The notes: generated by a model from the sequence alone, not told the origin. A stretch of DNA of 64,000 nt from Rhizobium sp. Root1212 (GCF_001424985.1 NZ_LMDA01000012.1:1-64000), one strand, 5' to 3'; shown: positions 1 to 9,278, counted from the first letter of the stretch. Made by a program: numbers and translations.

Positions 1-187
1 ATATAAGCGTCGGGGAGCTTTTTGCGTTTCTGCTCCGTGTCAAGCTGATGGCCTCCTGCTTCTCTATGAAATCCCCATGCACCTCCGCGACGAAAGCGGG
101 CACTCCATTATATCGAGCTTGAGCAGCAGTCGAAGTTACGCAGCACCGCACCGTTGCGTAACCGCGCAATCGTAACGGCGCAAAAGC
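1..187. other. window edge, no gene seen
   Basis: I see no supported gene here. The stretch lies downstream of the hybrid kinase that ends at 188 and may contain its terminator or the end of a gene outside the window. Confidence 0.3.
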
Positions 188-3016
188 TCATCGATTGTCG
201 CGCGAAATGCCAATCGCCTCCCGCAAAGCTTCCGCGACCTGTCGTCGCGTATAGGGCTTTGCGAGCGGCCGGAATCGCGACGTGGCACTGATGCGTTCGA
301 TATCGGCGTAACCGGTCGTCAGCACGACAGGGAGGTTCGGATACTGTACCATGATCTTGCTCGCCATGGCGCGACCGTCAATCGGACCCGGCATGACCAC
401 ATCCGAGAACACCAGATCGAACGGACCGTCCGTTTCCAGTATCCGCAAAGCTTCGGATGCGTCGGCTGCAGATGTTACGGAATAACCGAGAGAATTGAGT
501 GTTGTGGCGGCGAACTCACGGACCATCGGATCATCCTCGACGACGAGAACGCGCTCACTGCCACCATCCAATACTCCGCTCGAAAACGTCTCGGCAGGGA
601 TGTCCGTGGACGCCAGTCGGGGAAAGTACAGGGAAATGGTGGTTCCCCTTCCTGGCTCCGATGCGATTTCGAGCCGGCCTCCGGATTGCCGCACGAAACC
701 GTACACCACGCTCAGTCCCAAGCCGCTACCCTTGCCGAAGGGCTTCGTGGTGAAAAATGGCTCGAAGGCCTTTGCTCGCGTCTCCGCGTCCATACCGAAG
801 CCATCGTCGGAGATTCGAACCACTGCATCGTCGCCGCTTTGCTCGGTCGAAATCGCTACCCTGCCGCCGTTGGGCATTGCGTCGCGGGCGTTGATGCAGA
901 GGTTCATGATAGACGCTTCCAGTTGCGCCGCATCCGCTCTCACCTGACCTGCCGCCGGATCAAGTTCAAGGTGCAGGATGATCGTTTCCCCAAGTGCGGT
1001 CGACAACAATCCCGCCATGGCCCGTATGGAACTGTTGATACTCAAGGCCGCCGGTTCGAGCGGTTGCCGCCCCGCGAAGGTGAGAAGTTGGCGTGTGAGG
1101 GCGGCGCCTTGAAGCGAGGCCTTGCGGTTTAGCTGCGCTATCGCTGAAAGTCTCGGATCAGCGATTTCGTCGGCCAACGTCTCCGCCGTTCCGATGATGA
1201 CCGTCAAGAGGTTGTTGAAATCATGGGCGACGCCGCCCGTGAGCTGGCCTATGGCCTCAAGCCGCTGCGCTTGTAGCCGTTTTGCCTCGTTCAGCCGTGA
1301 CTCGGTGATATCGCGGAGGCCGCCGACCATGCGGGTTGCCTCGCCTTCGGAATTGCGGATGATGTGCCCCTGATCGAGGACCTCCGCATATGTCCCCGTC
1401 CCGCGGCGGAAGCGGTACTCTTCCAGCCAGGTGACGGCCTGCCCATCGATTGCGGCAAGCGCGCTCGACACGACGCGGGTGCGGTCGTCCGGATGGATCT
1501 TGGCTTCCCATTCCCGAAAACCGTCCTCTACCGGCACGTCGTCATGCCCGAAGACGGACGCGATGTTGCTGTTCCATTGGACCTGGCCGGTCGCAACGTC
1601 CCAGTCCCAGACGGCGTCCGTCGTCATCATGGCAACGATTGCGAAGCGTTCCTCGCTTTCCGCAAGCCGTTCTTCTGCTCTCTTTCTGTCGGTGATGTCG
1701 CGGCCGGTCGCAACGAAATGGGTCGCGCGCCCATCGGACCCGACAATGGGGGCGATGCTCATGTCGATCCAATATTCGCGACCGTCCTTGGCATAGTTGA
1801 GAAGCTCGGCCCGGATCGCCGTCGGCAGCGCAATTGCGCGGTCGATCCTTTCGACCGTCGCGATGTCGGTCCGATGACCCTGGAGGAAACCGGGGGAGCG
1901 GCCCAACGCGTCGTGCGGTGAATAGCCGGTAATCCTGACGAAGGCGTCGTTCACATAAACGATCGTTTGCCTGTTCCCAGGCTGCGACGCCGCCTTCGTT
2001 ATAATGACGAAGTCTTCAATTCCCGAGACGGCCATCTCCAGCAGAAGCAAGTGCTGATCGGCTGCATGCCGTTTCGTCACGTCCCGGAAATAGACGGTCA
2101 GTCCGGTCGGGCCAGGATAGGCGGTGACCGCGAACCATGCATCGAGGGATTCGTAAAACACTTCAAAATCGGCCGTCCTGTTCTCGTGGACGGCGCGCTC
2201 GTAGTGCTGCCGGATGGTGCCAGAGGAGGCCTCCGGGAATTCCTGCCAGATCAGGCGGCCCAGAAGCGCTGATCGCGGGCGCTCCAGCAGACGTTCGGCC
2301 TGATGGTTGAGGTAGGTGAAGTGCCAATCTGAATCGAGCTGGAAGAAAGCATCACTGATATGTTCCATGGATTCGGCAAAACGCCGTTCGAGCTCCCTGG
2401 CCGTATTCTCCAGCCGTTTTCGCTCATCGATATCCTGAAGTGCCCCTTGGACCCGGCAGATGCGGCCCATATCATCGCGAATAGCAACTCCGATCGCACG
2501 AACCCATTTCCGCCTGCCTCTGCCCGTGATGATCTCCACTTCGGTGTCATAAGGCGCGCCGGTCGCCACGCAGGCGTCGAAGTGCCACAACATCGCCTCT
2601 CGCCCTTCGGGCGCGAAATATCCGATCCCCGCCTCGAAGGTGACTGTTTCACCCCTTTGTCTCTCGTGGATTGCGGACGTTTCGTCCGACCACTCAATTC
2701 TCCGGTCCGGCAGGTGCACCACCCATCCGCCAAGCTTCGCAGTCTTGCCGGCGATCTCCAGAAGGGCCTGGTTCCCATAGTCATCGTGCGATTGACGGTC
2801 TGCCTTCGGTCGCCACGGCCCCCCTTGCCGGAATCGCCACGCTATGAACAGCGAAACTCCGAAGGCCCAGAGCCAGGCATTTTTAGGGGACCAGCCGAGT
2901 ACGAAAGCGGAGATTGCGCCGACGACCAGACCGGCCGAAAACCCGTCGAATGCGCGCCCGAAGCCAGTTACGAGCGTGCGAAAGGTTTTGCCAGCGATTG
3001 CATTTCCTCGTCGCAT
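188..3016 (-). CDS. PAS-domain hybrid sensor histidine kinase
   Basis: A large membrane-associated hybrid histidine kinase of about 942 aa. The N-terminus has a hydrophobic region with two likely membrane helices (about residues 20-65). Several PAS/PAC sensory domains follow; conserved PAC-type stretches such as YVNDAFVRITGYSP and VGGLRDITE are visible. The HisKA domain has the phospho-acceptor in VAHDFNNLL (His near 597), then an HATPase domain with N-box and G-box motifs (DDGFGMD, GSGLGLSVV). The C-terminal receiver has its Asp in FSDVVMPG (near 870). The VAHDFNNLL type is common in rhizobial soluble-signal or light/redox sensors. The start is set at the ATG at 3016 behind a GGGGACGG stretch; an in-frame TTG at 3067 would add 17 aa. 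It is transcribed away from the next gene, so its output regulator is not obvious. Confidence 0.9.
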   Translation of the reverse strand: MRRGNAIAGKTFRTLVTGFGRAFDGFSAGLVVGAISAFVLGWSPKNAWLWAFGVSLFIAWRFRQGGPWRPKADRQSHDDYGNQALLEIAGKTAKLGGWVVHLPDRRIEWSDETSAIHERQRGETVTFEAGIGYFAPEGREAMLWHFDACVATGAPYDTEVEIITGRGRRKWVRAIGVAIRDDMGRICRVQGALQDIDERKRLENTARELERRFAESMEHISDAFFQLDSDWHFTYLNHQAERLLERPRSALLGRLIWQEFPEASSGTIRQHYERAVHENRTADFEVFYESLDAWFAVTAYPGPTGLTVYFRDVTKRHAADQHLLLLEMAVSGIEDFVIITKAASQPGNRQTIVYVNDAFVRITGYSPHDALGRSPGFLQGHRTDIATVERIDRAIALPTAIRAELLNYAKDGREYWIDMSIAPIVGSDGRATHFVATGRDITDRKRAEERLAESEERFAIVAMMTTDAVWDWDVATGQVQWNSNIASVFGHDDVPVEDGFREWEAKIHPDDRTRVVSSALAAIDGQAVTWLEEYRFRRGTGTYAEVLDQGHIIRNSEGEATRMVGGLRDITESRLNEAKRLQAQRLEAIGQLTGGVAHDFNNLLTVIIGTAETLADEIADPRLSAIAQLNRKASLQGAALTRQLLTFAGRQPLEPAALSINSSIRAMAGLLSTALGETIILHLELDPAAGQVRADAAQLEASIMNLCINARDAMPNGGRVAISTEQSGDDAVVRISDDGFGMDAETRAKAFEPFFTTKPFGKGSGLGLSVVYGFVRQSGGRLEIASEPGRGTTISLYFPRLASTDIPAETFSSGVLDGGSERVLVVEDDPMVREFAATTLNSLGYSVTSAADASEALRILETDGPFDLVFSDVVMPGPIDGRAMASKIMVQYPNLPVVLTTGYADIERISATSRFRPLAKPYTRRQVAEALREAIGISRDNR

Positions 3017-3224
3017 GTTTTGCACCGTCCCCAACGCAATTGACTTCAACTTCTCGATAATCTCCAAGAGCGCCGTAATCCATGAGAGATCGCACCATTT
3101 TAACCTTTTTTAAATTTGGCGCGGCGGTCGCTTAAGGGCCGACCGCTCTAATCGATGCATTAACCGCCGTGTTTTTGGCCTCTGCAAAGGGGAAGGAAAT
3201 CTCGGCAAGCGTCGAGGTCAGCCT

Positions 3225-3722
3225 GTGAAGTCCGCAAAGAGAACGACGTATCTCAGTCGCATCGAATCCGACTACTTCAGTCGTAAATGGTACCGCCGCA
3301 GCGTCACCCTCTTCTGCAATCTTCTCTTCACCGGGAAATGGATGCGCAAGGCGCAGATCGTTCGCTGCCTCATCCTCGAAATCAGCGAGGGCGGAGCAAC
3401 GGTGCGGATGGGAAAGCTGCAGGTTCCCGATCACGTCTATCTCGTTTTTGGCCGTTTTGACGTGGTTGTTGGCAGTGTCGTCGTTCAGCGAGATCCGGGG
3501 CACCTGCATCTATGCTTCGTCAAACAGTTGAGACCGGACTTCGTTAATCGGCTGGCGCGCCTGAGTTCTCCGTTCTCGACCTTGGAAAGCCTGAGTCCAA
3601 GGACCATATCAGCGAGCGAAGAGGTGCAGCCCATGCTGCGCCCGATGCCGTCCCCGCCGGATGGCGCTCAGCAAGGAGGCTTGGGCCGAAGCGCCAAGCA
3701 CTCGAAGAAACCATGCACATAA
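3225..3722 (+). CDS. small basic protein, possible PilZ-like domain
   Basis: A 165-aa soluble protein with a GTG start behind GAGGTCA. The middle (about residues 40-100) has a PilZ-like pattern: a basic segment, then CLILEISEGGATV, then short beta-type stretches (VYLVFGRFDVVVGSVVV). PilZ domains bind cyclic di-GMP through an upstream RxxxR and a D/NxSxxG motif; here the second motif reads EISEGG, so binding cannot be asserted. The C-terminus is low-complexity and overlaps the next gene by 10 bp, suggesting translational coupling to the regulator. The GAF-EAL protein two genes downstream makes a c-di-GMP link plausible. Function remains inferred. Confidence 0.6.
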   Translation: MKSAKRTTYLSRIESDYFSRKWYRRSVTLFCNLLFTGKWMRKAQIVRCLILEISEGGATVRMGKLQVPDHVYLVFGRFDVVVGSVVVQRDPGHLHLCFVKQLRPDFVNRLARLSSPFSTLESLSPRTISASEEVQPMLRPMPSPPDGAQQGGLGRSAKHSKKPCT

Positions 3723-4417
3723 TGATCATCGAAGATCAGCGAGACGTCATTGAAATGTTGCGGCTGAGCTGGTCGGATTCTCGGGACCGACTGGACAGCC
3801 TTGCAACCGCGAGACAGGCGAGCCGCTTCATTCACTCAAACGAACTCGCTGCTTACGACTGCATTCTCATCGATATCAACCTGACGGACGGGAGCGGGCT
3901 GGAACTGCTTCGCGCAGCACGCAGGCGCTCCGATGTCCCTATCATCATGATCTCGGGCGCTGGAGACGCCGACAGCCGGGCTGACGCCATCAGTGTCGGC
4001 GCAGACGACTATGTGATGAAACCGTTCAGCGTGAAAGAATTGCGCGCCCGCGTCCATCGCCTGCACGAGGCGCGTTCGGGTCGCAGCGTTCTGCGGCAAA
4101 GCTCTTCATTCAAGATCGGCAATATCGATTGCGACATCGGTCGCCTGTCGATGGATTTCCAGGGAGCCAGTCAGGCGCTGACCGCACTCGAGGGGCGGAT
4201 ACTGCAGGTTCTCCACGCCAGCGCCGGGAAGGATTGCCCGAAGTCGCGCATTGCAAGGCAGGCGCTCTTTCGTGAGCATGACCCGCGCGACAAGACAATC
4301 GACGTCTACATCAACAGGCTGCGCGGCAAGCTCGCGGAACTCGATGCCGCGAGTGGCGGTGCGATAAAAACGATCCGCGGCGTGGGCTACCGCCTCGGCG
4401 ACATCCAACAGCGGTGA
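3713..4417 (+). CDS. OmpR-family response regulator
   Basis: A 234-aa two-component response regulator. The N-terminal receiver has the acidic pair in IIEDQRD, the phospho-acceptor Asp54 in ILIDINLTDG, and the conserved Lys in YVMKPF (near 104). The C-terminal half is a winged-helix Trans_reg_C domain ending in KTIRGVGYRLG, which binds DNA. It overlaps the preceding small gene and is followed 15 bp later by the GAF-EAL gene, so the three probably form one unit. No partner kinase is adjacent in the same direction; the divergent hybrid kinase at 188-3016 or an orphan kinase could phosphorylate it. Confidence 0.9.
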   Translation: MHIMIIEDQRDVIEMLRLSWSDSRDRLDSLATARQASRFIHSNELAAYDCILIDINLTDGSGLELLRAARRRSDVPIIMISGAGDADSRADAISVGADDYVMKPFSVKELRARVHRLHEARSGRSVLRQSSSFKIGNIDCDIGRLSMDFQGASQALTALEGRILQVLHASAGKDCPKSRIARQALFREHDPRDKTIDVYINRLRGKLAELDAASGGAIKTIRGVGYRLGDIQQR

Positions 4418-4432
4418 GAGTGGAAAAGCCTC

Positions 4433-5839
4433 ATGCTTCCGTGTGTAAGACGAAATGTGATTTGCGCAGAAGCGGTCGGCCTCAAAGGCGCTTCACCGGG
4501 CGAGGCAGCTCGCCTCAAACGTCTCAGGGAACTGTCTATCGTGTCTACCGGCCCGGACGCCGTGCTTGAGGCGCTGGTCGATGCGGCTTGTTTTGCGGCG
4601 GGGACGCCGATCGGCCTGATCACGCTGCTGGACGGCGAACGCCAATGGTTCAGGTCGAAACGGGGCATCGAAGGGGAAGGATCGTCCAGGGCGGCCGCCT
4701 TCTGCGACTATACAATCCGATCGTCGAGGCTTTTCATCGTGCCGGACGCTATCCGCGATGCCCGCTTCGTCGATAATCCGTTCGTGACCGGAAGCGATAG
4801 GATACGCTTCTATGCCGGCGTGCCCCTGGAGATCGAGCCGGGGCTTCGGCTCGGCTCGCTCTGCGTTCTCGATCGGGTGCCGCGGCGCCTTGGAGCCGAC
4901 GTGCGCGGCTTGCTGGATCGGCTGGCGCGCTGCGCTGTGGAACGTCTTTTGCAATCCGAAGACCGCTATTTGTTGTCTCGCGTCGACTCCGGTCGGTTGG
5001 ATCGCGCACATGCTGATAAAGCGGCGCTGGCGCTTGCAGAAGAGGCGCTCGCACATGGTTTCTTCGTGCTCCACTACCAGCCGAAGGTGGAACTCGAAAC
5101 GGGAAGGCGTATTGGCTTCGAGGCTCTGCTCAGGCTGAAGAAGCCCGACGGATCGGTCATCGGTCCAGCGGCCTTTCGCGCCGCTTTCGACGAGCCCACG
5201 TTATCCAGGCGTATCGGTAACTATGTACTTCAGAGCGCCATCGCTCAAGCCAAGGCGTGGGATGCTGCAGGCTTGGATTTCGGACACATTGCGATCAATG
5301 TTTCATCGTCACAGTTTATCCCGTTGCCGGGCAATCCTTGCCTCGTCGATGAAATCCTTGTCGCAACCCGGTCGGCGGGACTGTCACCTCGTCACATCCA
5401 GATCGAGGTCACGGAAGGCGTCATGTTGTCAGGGCAGGGCGGTGATATCGGCGCGCAGCTTGAGGCGCTGCGTGCGGCCGGCTTTATCGTGGCGTTTGAC
5501 GATTTCGGTACCGGCTTTGCTTCCCTCGTGCATCTCAGGGAATTTGCCTATGACCAGATCAAGATCGACGGGTCCTTCGTGCGCGCGATGACGGGTTCGA
5601 GTGCCGATTTTGCCATTGTGAAGGCCACCATCGATATGGCAAAGGCGCTGGGAAAGCACGTCGTCGCCGAGGGCGTGGAAACCATGGCGGAATTTCAGGC
5701 GCTGCAAGCGCTTGGCTGTCACTATGGTCAGGGGTTCTTTTTCGGCAGGCCCGTCGGCACATCCGATATAGGTTTTTCTCCCGGCCAACGGGTCGGAAAA
5801 ATCGGGAGTGGCTGCATCGACATAACGGCGCAGTCGTGA
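4433..5839 (+). CDS. GAF-EAL cyclic di-GMP phosphodiesterase
   Basis: A 468-aa protein with an N-terminal GAF sensor (about residues 30-175; GLITLLDGERQWF and CDYTIRSS are typical of this GAF subtype) and a C-terminal EAL domain (about 205-450). The catalytic motifs are intact: EALLRL near residue 229, NVSSSQF, EVTEG, DDFGTG near 356, KIDGSFV and EGVET. This supports active hydrolysis of c-di-GMP to pGpG in the cytoplasm. There is no membrane segment and no GGDEF domain. It lies 15 bp after an OmpR-type regulator and probably shares its transcript, linking that phosphorelay to c-di-GMP turnover. Confidence 0.88.
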   Translation: MLPCVRRNVICAEAVGLKGASPGEAARLKRLRELSIVSTGPDAVLEALVDAACFAAGTPIGLITLLDGERQWFRSKRGIEGEGSSRAAAFCDYTIRSSRLFIVPDAIRDARFVDNPFVTGSDRIRFYAGVPLEIEPGLRLGSLCVLDRVPRRLGADVRGLLDRLARCAVERLLQSEDRYLLSRVDSGRLDRAHADKAALALAEEALAHGFFVLHYQPKVELETGRRIGFEALLRLKKPDGSVIGPAAFRAAFDEPTLSRRIGNYVLQSAIAQAKAWDAAGLDFGHIAINVSSSQFIPLPGNPCLVDEILVATRSAGLSPRHIQIEVTEGVMLSGQGGDIGAQLEALRAAGFIVAFDDFGTGFASLVHLREFAYDQIKIDGSFVRAMTGSSADFAIVKATIDMAKALGKHVVAEGVETMAEFQALQALGCHYGQGFFFGRPVGTSDIGFSPGQRVGKIGSGCIDITAQS

Positions 5840-5891
5840 GCGACGTAGCGGCCTCTCACTCGATCCGAATGCTTCATCAGCAGCGTCCGGG

Positions 5892-7238
5892 CTAAAAGCG
5901 GACGACGACCCGCAGGCCTCCATTTTCAGCGTTTGCGATATCAATGGAGAGATCGTAGAGAGCTGCAATATCGCTGACGATGGCAAGACCGATACCCGTT
6001 CCGGGAGTTTTGAGGTCCAGACGAATGCCACGCTCCATGATGGTCAACAGTCCTTCCGGGCTTGCCCCTGGACCATCGTCCTCGATCAGCAAAACGATGT
6101 TCCCATCTTGCCTCCGCGCATGAATACGAACGGCGGACCGGCTCCACTTTACGGCATTGTCAATGATGTTCCCCAGGAGTTCCTGCAGGTCGTTGGGGTC
6201 GATTGGAATGACGAGCCCGTCTTCGACATCGATGTCCCAGTTCAATTGCTCGCCGCGCGGCGTCCGCTTGAGTGTTCGCGTGATGACGTCGATGGAGACG
6301 GAAAGATCGGCGTCGGATGACCGCAAAAATGCGCTTCCGGCAAGTCTGCTGCGGGTGAGCTCGCGATCGACATGAGATTTCATGACGTCTGCCAGGTGAA
6401 CCAGTTCGTCCGCAATTTCCACTTCGCCTCGTTCGCGTAGCGTGTCGGCGTCGTTGAACAGGACAGTCAGGGGAGACTTGAGGCCGTGGGCCAGGTCGGC
6501 TGAGCGGGTGCGGGCACGGGCGATGAGCAGGTATTGCGCTTCAAGCAAGCGATTGACGGCCTTGACCACAGGCTGGAGTTCTTTCGGAAACCTGCCATCA
6601 AGTCGGTCCGACTTCCGTTCGCGGATATCATCCAATCCTTTGGTAATCGTGGACAGTGGCCTTAGACCATAGGTCAATTGCGCCAGAGATGCCGCGATCA
6701 GGAAGATGGCCAGCGCCACCATGTATGGAACGATGTCGAGCATAAAGCCACGGCTTGCCGTCTTCACCTCTGAAGCGTCGATTGCAGCAGCCACCCGGAT
6801 CGCCCGTTTTCCATCGGGAGCGGAGACGATGATCTTGCGCTCCTGGACAATGAGGTCTGTCTTGTCCGGCCCATCAAGATGGTAGCGGTCGACCGAACCG
6901 GTCTCCTGTCCGTCTTCCGGCAGAGGCAGGGCATAGTCCCAAAGTGACGCGGACCGCAGTTGATCGTTGCGATGGTCGTCCTCTACCTGCCAGTACAGAC
7001 CGCTGTAAGGCTCCTCGAAGCGCCGGTCGACCGGGCGATTGGGAAGCTCGACCCTGCCGTCGGCGGCAAAGCGCAGCGCCCCGGCGATGGTATTGATATG
7101 CCCCGCCAGCTCCAAATCGATCCGACGCTCCAGGTTGCGGGTAAACAGTGCAACCATCACCACGCTCGCCATGACAAGCGCTACGAAGACAGAGACCAGA
7201 GAAATCAGGAGGAAGCGTTGGCGGATGGACAGCATCAC
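5892..7238 (-). CDS. sensor histidine kinase, PhoQ-like
   Basis: A 448-aa inner-membrane kinase. Membrane helices lie near residues 10-30 and about 165-190, flanking a periplasmic sensor region of about 130 aa. The dimerisation domain has the phospho-acceptor His near 249 in DLAHGLKSPLT; this HGLKSPL variant is typical of PhoQ-type rather than EnvZ-type kinases. The HATPase domain carries NIIDNAVKWS, EDDGPGA and GTGIGLAIV. Its ATG overlaps the stop of the response regulator upstream, so regulator and kinase are translationally coupled. With the PepSY gene before them they form a three-gene operon. The stimulus is unknown; the family often senses divalent cations, acid or cationic peptides. 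Confidence 0.9.
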   Translation of the reverse strand: MMLSIRQRFLLISLVSVFVALVMASVVMVALFTRNLERRIDLELAGHINTIAGALRFAADGRVELPNRPVDRRFEEPYSGLYWQVEDDHRNDQLRSASLWDYALPLPEDGQETGSVDRYHLDGPDKTDLIVQERKIIVSAPDGKRAIRVAAAIDASEVKTASRGFMLDIVPYMVALAIFLIAASLAQLTYGLRPLSTITKGLDDIRERKSDRLDGRFPKELQPVVKAVNRLLEAQYLLIARARTRSADLAHGLKSPLTVLFNDADTLRERGEVEIADELVHLADVMKSHVDRELTRSRLAGSAFLRSSDADLSVSIDVITRTLKRTPRGEQLNWDIDVEDGLVIPIDPNDLQELLGNIIDNAVKWSRSAVRIHARRQDGNIVLLIEDDGPGASPEGLLTIMERGIRLDLKTPGTGIGLAIVSDIAALYDLSIDIANAENGGLRVVVRF

Positions 7239-7900
7239 GGGCGATGTCCGTTGATGCGGTATCCGTATCCTCGTCGCGTCGCGATGAACTCATGACCGAG
7301 CTTGCGCCGCAAACGCCCCACAAGAACCTCGACCGAATTGCTGTCCCTCTCGAAGTCCTGTGCGTAGAGCTGTTCGGTCAGTTCCATCTGAGCGACGTTA
7401 CGTTCACTGTTGTTGGCGAGGAAAGCAAGACACCGATACTCAAGTGGGGTCAGATCGACCGGCAAGCCAAGGCGCGTGACCGTCTTTGTGCGCAGATCGA
7501 TTGTGACATCCCCGAAGGCCATGATGGAACTGGCCTGTCCGGCACTACGGCGAATGATCGCACGCAGACGTGCCAGCAATTCGGCCATCTGGAAGGGCTT
7601 TGCCAGATAGTCGTCGGCCCCCGCATCGATACCTTCGACGCGCTCCTGCCAGTTGCCGCGCGCTGTCAGGATCAGGACGGGAGTCGTGCGGCCCTGCGAA
7701 CGCCAGCGCTTCAAAATGGACAGACCGTCCATGCGCGGAAGTCCCAGATCAAGCACGATGGCGGCGAACTCTTCGGTATCGCCCGTGAACCAGCCGGACT
7801 CGCCATCCCTTTCATGGACAACCAGGAACCCGGCCCGCTCCAGATGGGTGATCACATCCCGTGCGATCAACAGGTCGTCTTCGACGAGCATCACTCTCAT
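7235..7900 (-). CDS. OmpR/PhoP-family response regulator
   Basis: A 221-aa response regulator with a receiver domain (acidic pair in MLVEDD, phospho-acceptor Asp51 in IVLDLGLPRMDG, Lys in YLAKPFQ) and a C-terminal winged helix ending in TRRGYGYRI. The short length and LDLGLPRMDG signature match the PhoP/QseB group. It overlaps the PepSY gene upstream and the kinase downstream by 4 bp each (ATGA type), so all three are coupled. It likely controls its own operon and possibly the divergent PepSY-cytochrome genes; a palindrome at 8304-8322 between them is a candidate site. Confidence 0.92.
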   Translation of the reverse strand: MRVMLVEDDLLIARDVITHLERAGFLVVHERDGESGWFTGDTEEFAAIVLDLGLPRMDGLSILKRWRSQGRTTPVLILTARGNWQERVEGIDAGADDYLAKPFQMAELLARLRAIIRRSAGQASSIMAFGDVTIDLRTKTVTRLGLPVDLTPLEYRCLAFLANNSERNVAQMELTEQLYAQDFERDSNSVEVLVGRLRRKLGHEFIATRRGYGYRINGHRP

Positions 7901-8271
7901 TCGTCGTTCTCGATTTCAAGGATCATCCCGGATGCTGCATCGACCTCGACTTCGATCAGTCTGTTGACGGAGTTCAGGACCCGGAAGTCATAGACCGTCA
8001 CACCATACTCCTGATCAACCGATGTCGAAACGATATCGCCGGGCACTTTGCTCAAGACGATATGACGAAGCTCGGCAAGCGATTTTATTTCGCCCTTCTG
8101 AACGCGGTCGCGCAGTATATCGCGGGTTTCATCAAAATTCCTTGTCTTCGTCTCGTCGTCATCGTCGGCATGCAGGGGCGCCGCATGTCCGAATGTCAGC
8201 CCGAGGACGACGGCGAGCGCCAATCCGGTCTTTGCCCGGCGTCCCGATGCCGTGTAGCGCGCGTGTTTCAT
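7897..8271 (-). CDS. PepSY domain periplasmic protein
   Basis: About 124 aa. An N-terminal signal peptide (hydrophobic run LALAVVLGLTFG ending near AAPLHA) precedes a short acidic stretch and a single PepSY domain (about 50-124, ending YDFRVLNSVNRLIEVEVD-type sequence). PepSY proteins of this size are often encoded beside PhoPQ-like pairs and may modulate the kinase or periplasmic proteases. The ATG at 8271 is preferred because the signal peptide then begins MKHAR; an upstream in-frame start would add five residues. It is the first gene of the coupled PepSY-regulator-kinase operon. Confidence 0.8.
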   Translation of the reverse strand: MKHARYTASGRRAKTGLALAVVLGLTFGHAAPLHADDDDETKTRNFDETRDILRDRVQKGEIKSLAELRHIVLSKVPGDIVSTSVDQEYGVTVYDFRVLNSVNRLIEVEVDAASGMILEIENDE

Positions 8272-8303
8272 TCCCAACAATACCACCGCGAAGCTGAAGT
8301 TTC

Positions 8304-8322
8304 GCTGACATTTGACGTCAGC
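8304..8322. promoter_or_regulatory. palindrome between divergent PepSY genes
   Basis: GCTGAC-N7-GTCAGC is a perfect 6-bp inverted repeat in the 130-bp divergent region between the two PepSY genes. Related half-elements (CGCTGAC, CGCTCAG) flank it. It is a candidate operator for the adjacent OmpR/PhoP-type regulator; this is inference from position and symmetry. Confidence 0.4.
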
Positions 8323-8400
8323 TATCGCTCAGCCCCCTTCGCTTAGATTGCAGTCGACGGTCGGAGCAAGAGTGCCCGACCGGGTCAACGAAGGATATTG

Positions 8401-8679
8401 ATGATGAAGACATTCGTAATTGCCTCCCTGTTCGCAGCGACCGTTCTCGGCGGTATTGCCCATGCTGACGACGCCGGCAAGTGTGGAGATGTCCCACAGG
8501 CCAAGTGGATGACGAAGGACGCGATGAAAGCCAAAGCCGCCGGCATGGGCTTCGAAGTCCGCCAGGTGAAGGCAGAAAGCGGCTGCTACGAAATTTACGG
8601 CGTGAAGGATGGCAAGAAGGTCGAGGCGCTGTCCAACCCGGAAACGGGCGTTCAGGTCGGCGTCGACGGAGACGATTGA
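8401..8679 (+). CDS. small secreted PepSY-like protein
   Basis: A 92-aa periplasmic protein. Residues 1-22 form a signal peptide (MKTFVIASLFAATVLGG, cleavage after AHA). The mature part has two Cys (GKCGDVP and SGCYEIYG), a MTKDAMKAKA helix and an EVRQVKAESGCYEIY strand pair that matches small PepSY_2-type domains. AAGGA lies 5 nt before the ATG at 8401; an ATG immediately after it is also possible. A 7-bp hairpin (CGGTCGG/CCGACCG, 8358-8382) sits just upstream in the leader. Its stop overlaps the start of the cytochrome b561 gene, so the two are coupled, a common pairing in Rhizobiales. Confidence 0.82.
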   Translation: MMKTFVIASLFAATVLGGIAHADDAGKCGDVPQAKWMTKDAMKAKAAGMGFEVRQVKAESGCYEIYGVKDGKKVEALSNPETGVQVGVDGDD

Positions 8680-9251
8680 TGCGCCCCGCCGAGCAGAACA
8701 TGCCCGGCTCTGTCTCCGGTTGCCAACAGCGGCCGGAGCGGCTTAAAGTCTGGGACCCGGTTGTCAGAGTTTTCCATTGGGCCCTCGTCGGCTTCTTCAC
8801 GTTCTCGTTCTTTACGGGCGACGAATGGAAGTCGGCGCACATCCTGTCCGGTTACACCATCGGCAGCCTTGTCGCGATCCGCGTGATTTGGGGCCTCTTC
8901 GGCTCCGAACACGCGCGGTTTGTCAACTTCGTTCACAGTCCTGCGACGGTTTTGCGTTTTCTCGCCGACACGGCTCGAATGCGGGCCAGGCGTTATATCG
9001 GGCATAATCCCGCGGGCGGTGCAATGGTGATCGCACTGCTCCTGGCGATCTCGGGCATCGTCACGACGGGATATATGATGACGACCGATGCCTATTGGGG
9101 TGTCGAATGGGTGGAAAATACCCATAAAACGCTGGTTTATTCGACGCTCGTTCTTATCGTCCTGCACATCACAGGGGTCGTGCTGGCGAGTGTAGAACAC
9201 CGGGAAAATCTTGTCCGTGCTATGATCACGGGCTGGAAGCGGCGATCTTGA
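8679..9251 (+). CDS. cytochrome b561-family membrane protein
   Basis: A 190-aa integral membrane protein with four predicted helices and conserved His residues in RVFHWAL, SAHILSGY, ENTHKTL and VLHITGV, the pattern of di-heme b-type cytochromes of the Ni/Fe-hydrogenase b-subunit/b561 family. It likely moves electrons between quinol and a periplasmic or membrane partner. The ATG overlaps the TGA of the PepSY gene (ATGA), which fixes the start; the reading frame is open further upstream only inside the previous gene. The partner in electron transfer is unknown. Confidence 0.85.
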   Translation: MRPAEQNMPGSVSGCQQRPERLKVWDPVVRVFHWALVGFFTFSFFTGDEWKSAHILSGYTIGSLVAIRVIWGLFGSEHARFVNFVHSPATVLRFLADTARMRARRYIGHNPAGGAMVIALLLAISGIVTTGYMMTTDAYWGVEWVENTHKTLVYSTLVLIVLHITGVVLASVEHRENLVRAMITGWKRRS

Positions 9252-9278
9252 ACACTAAGCGTCATACCTCCCACGCCA

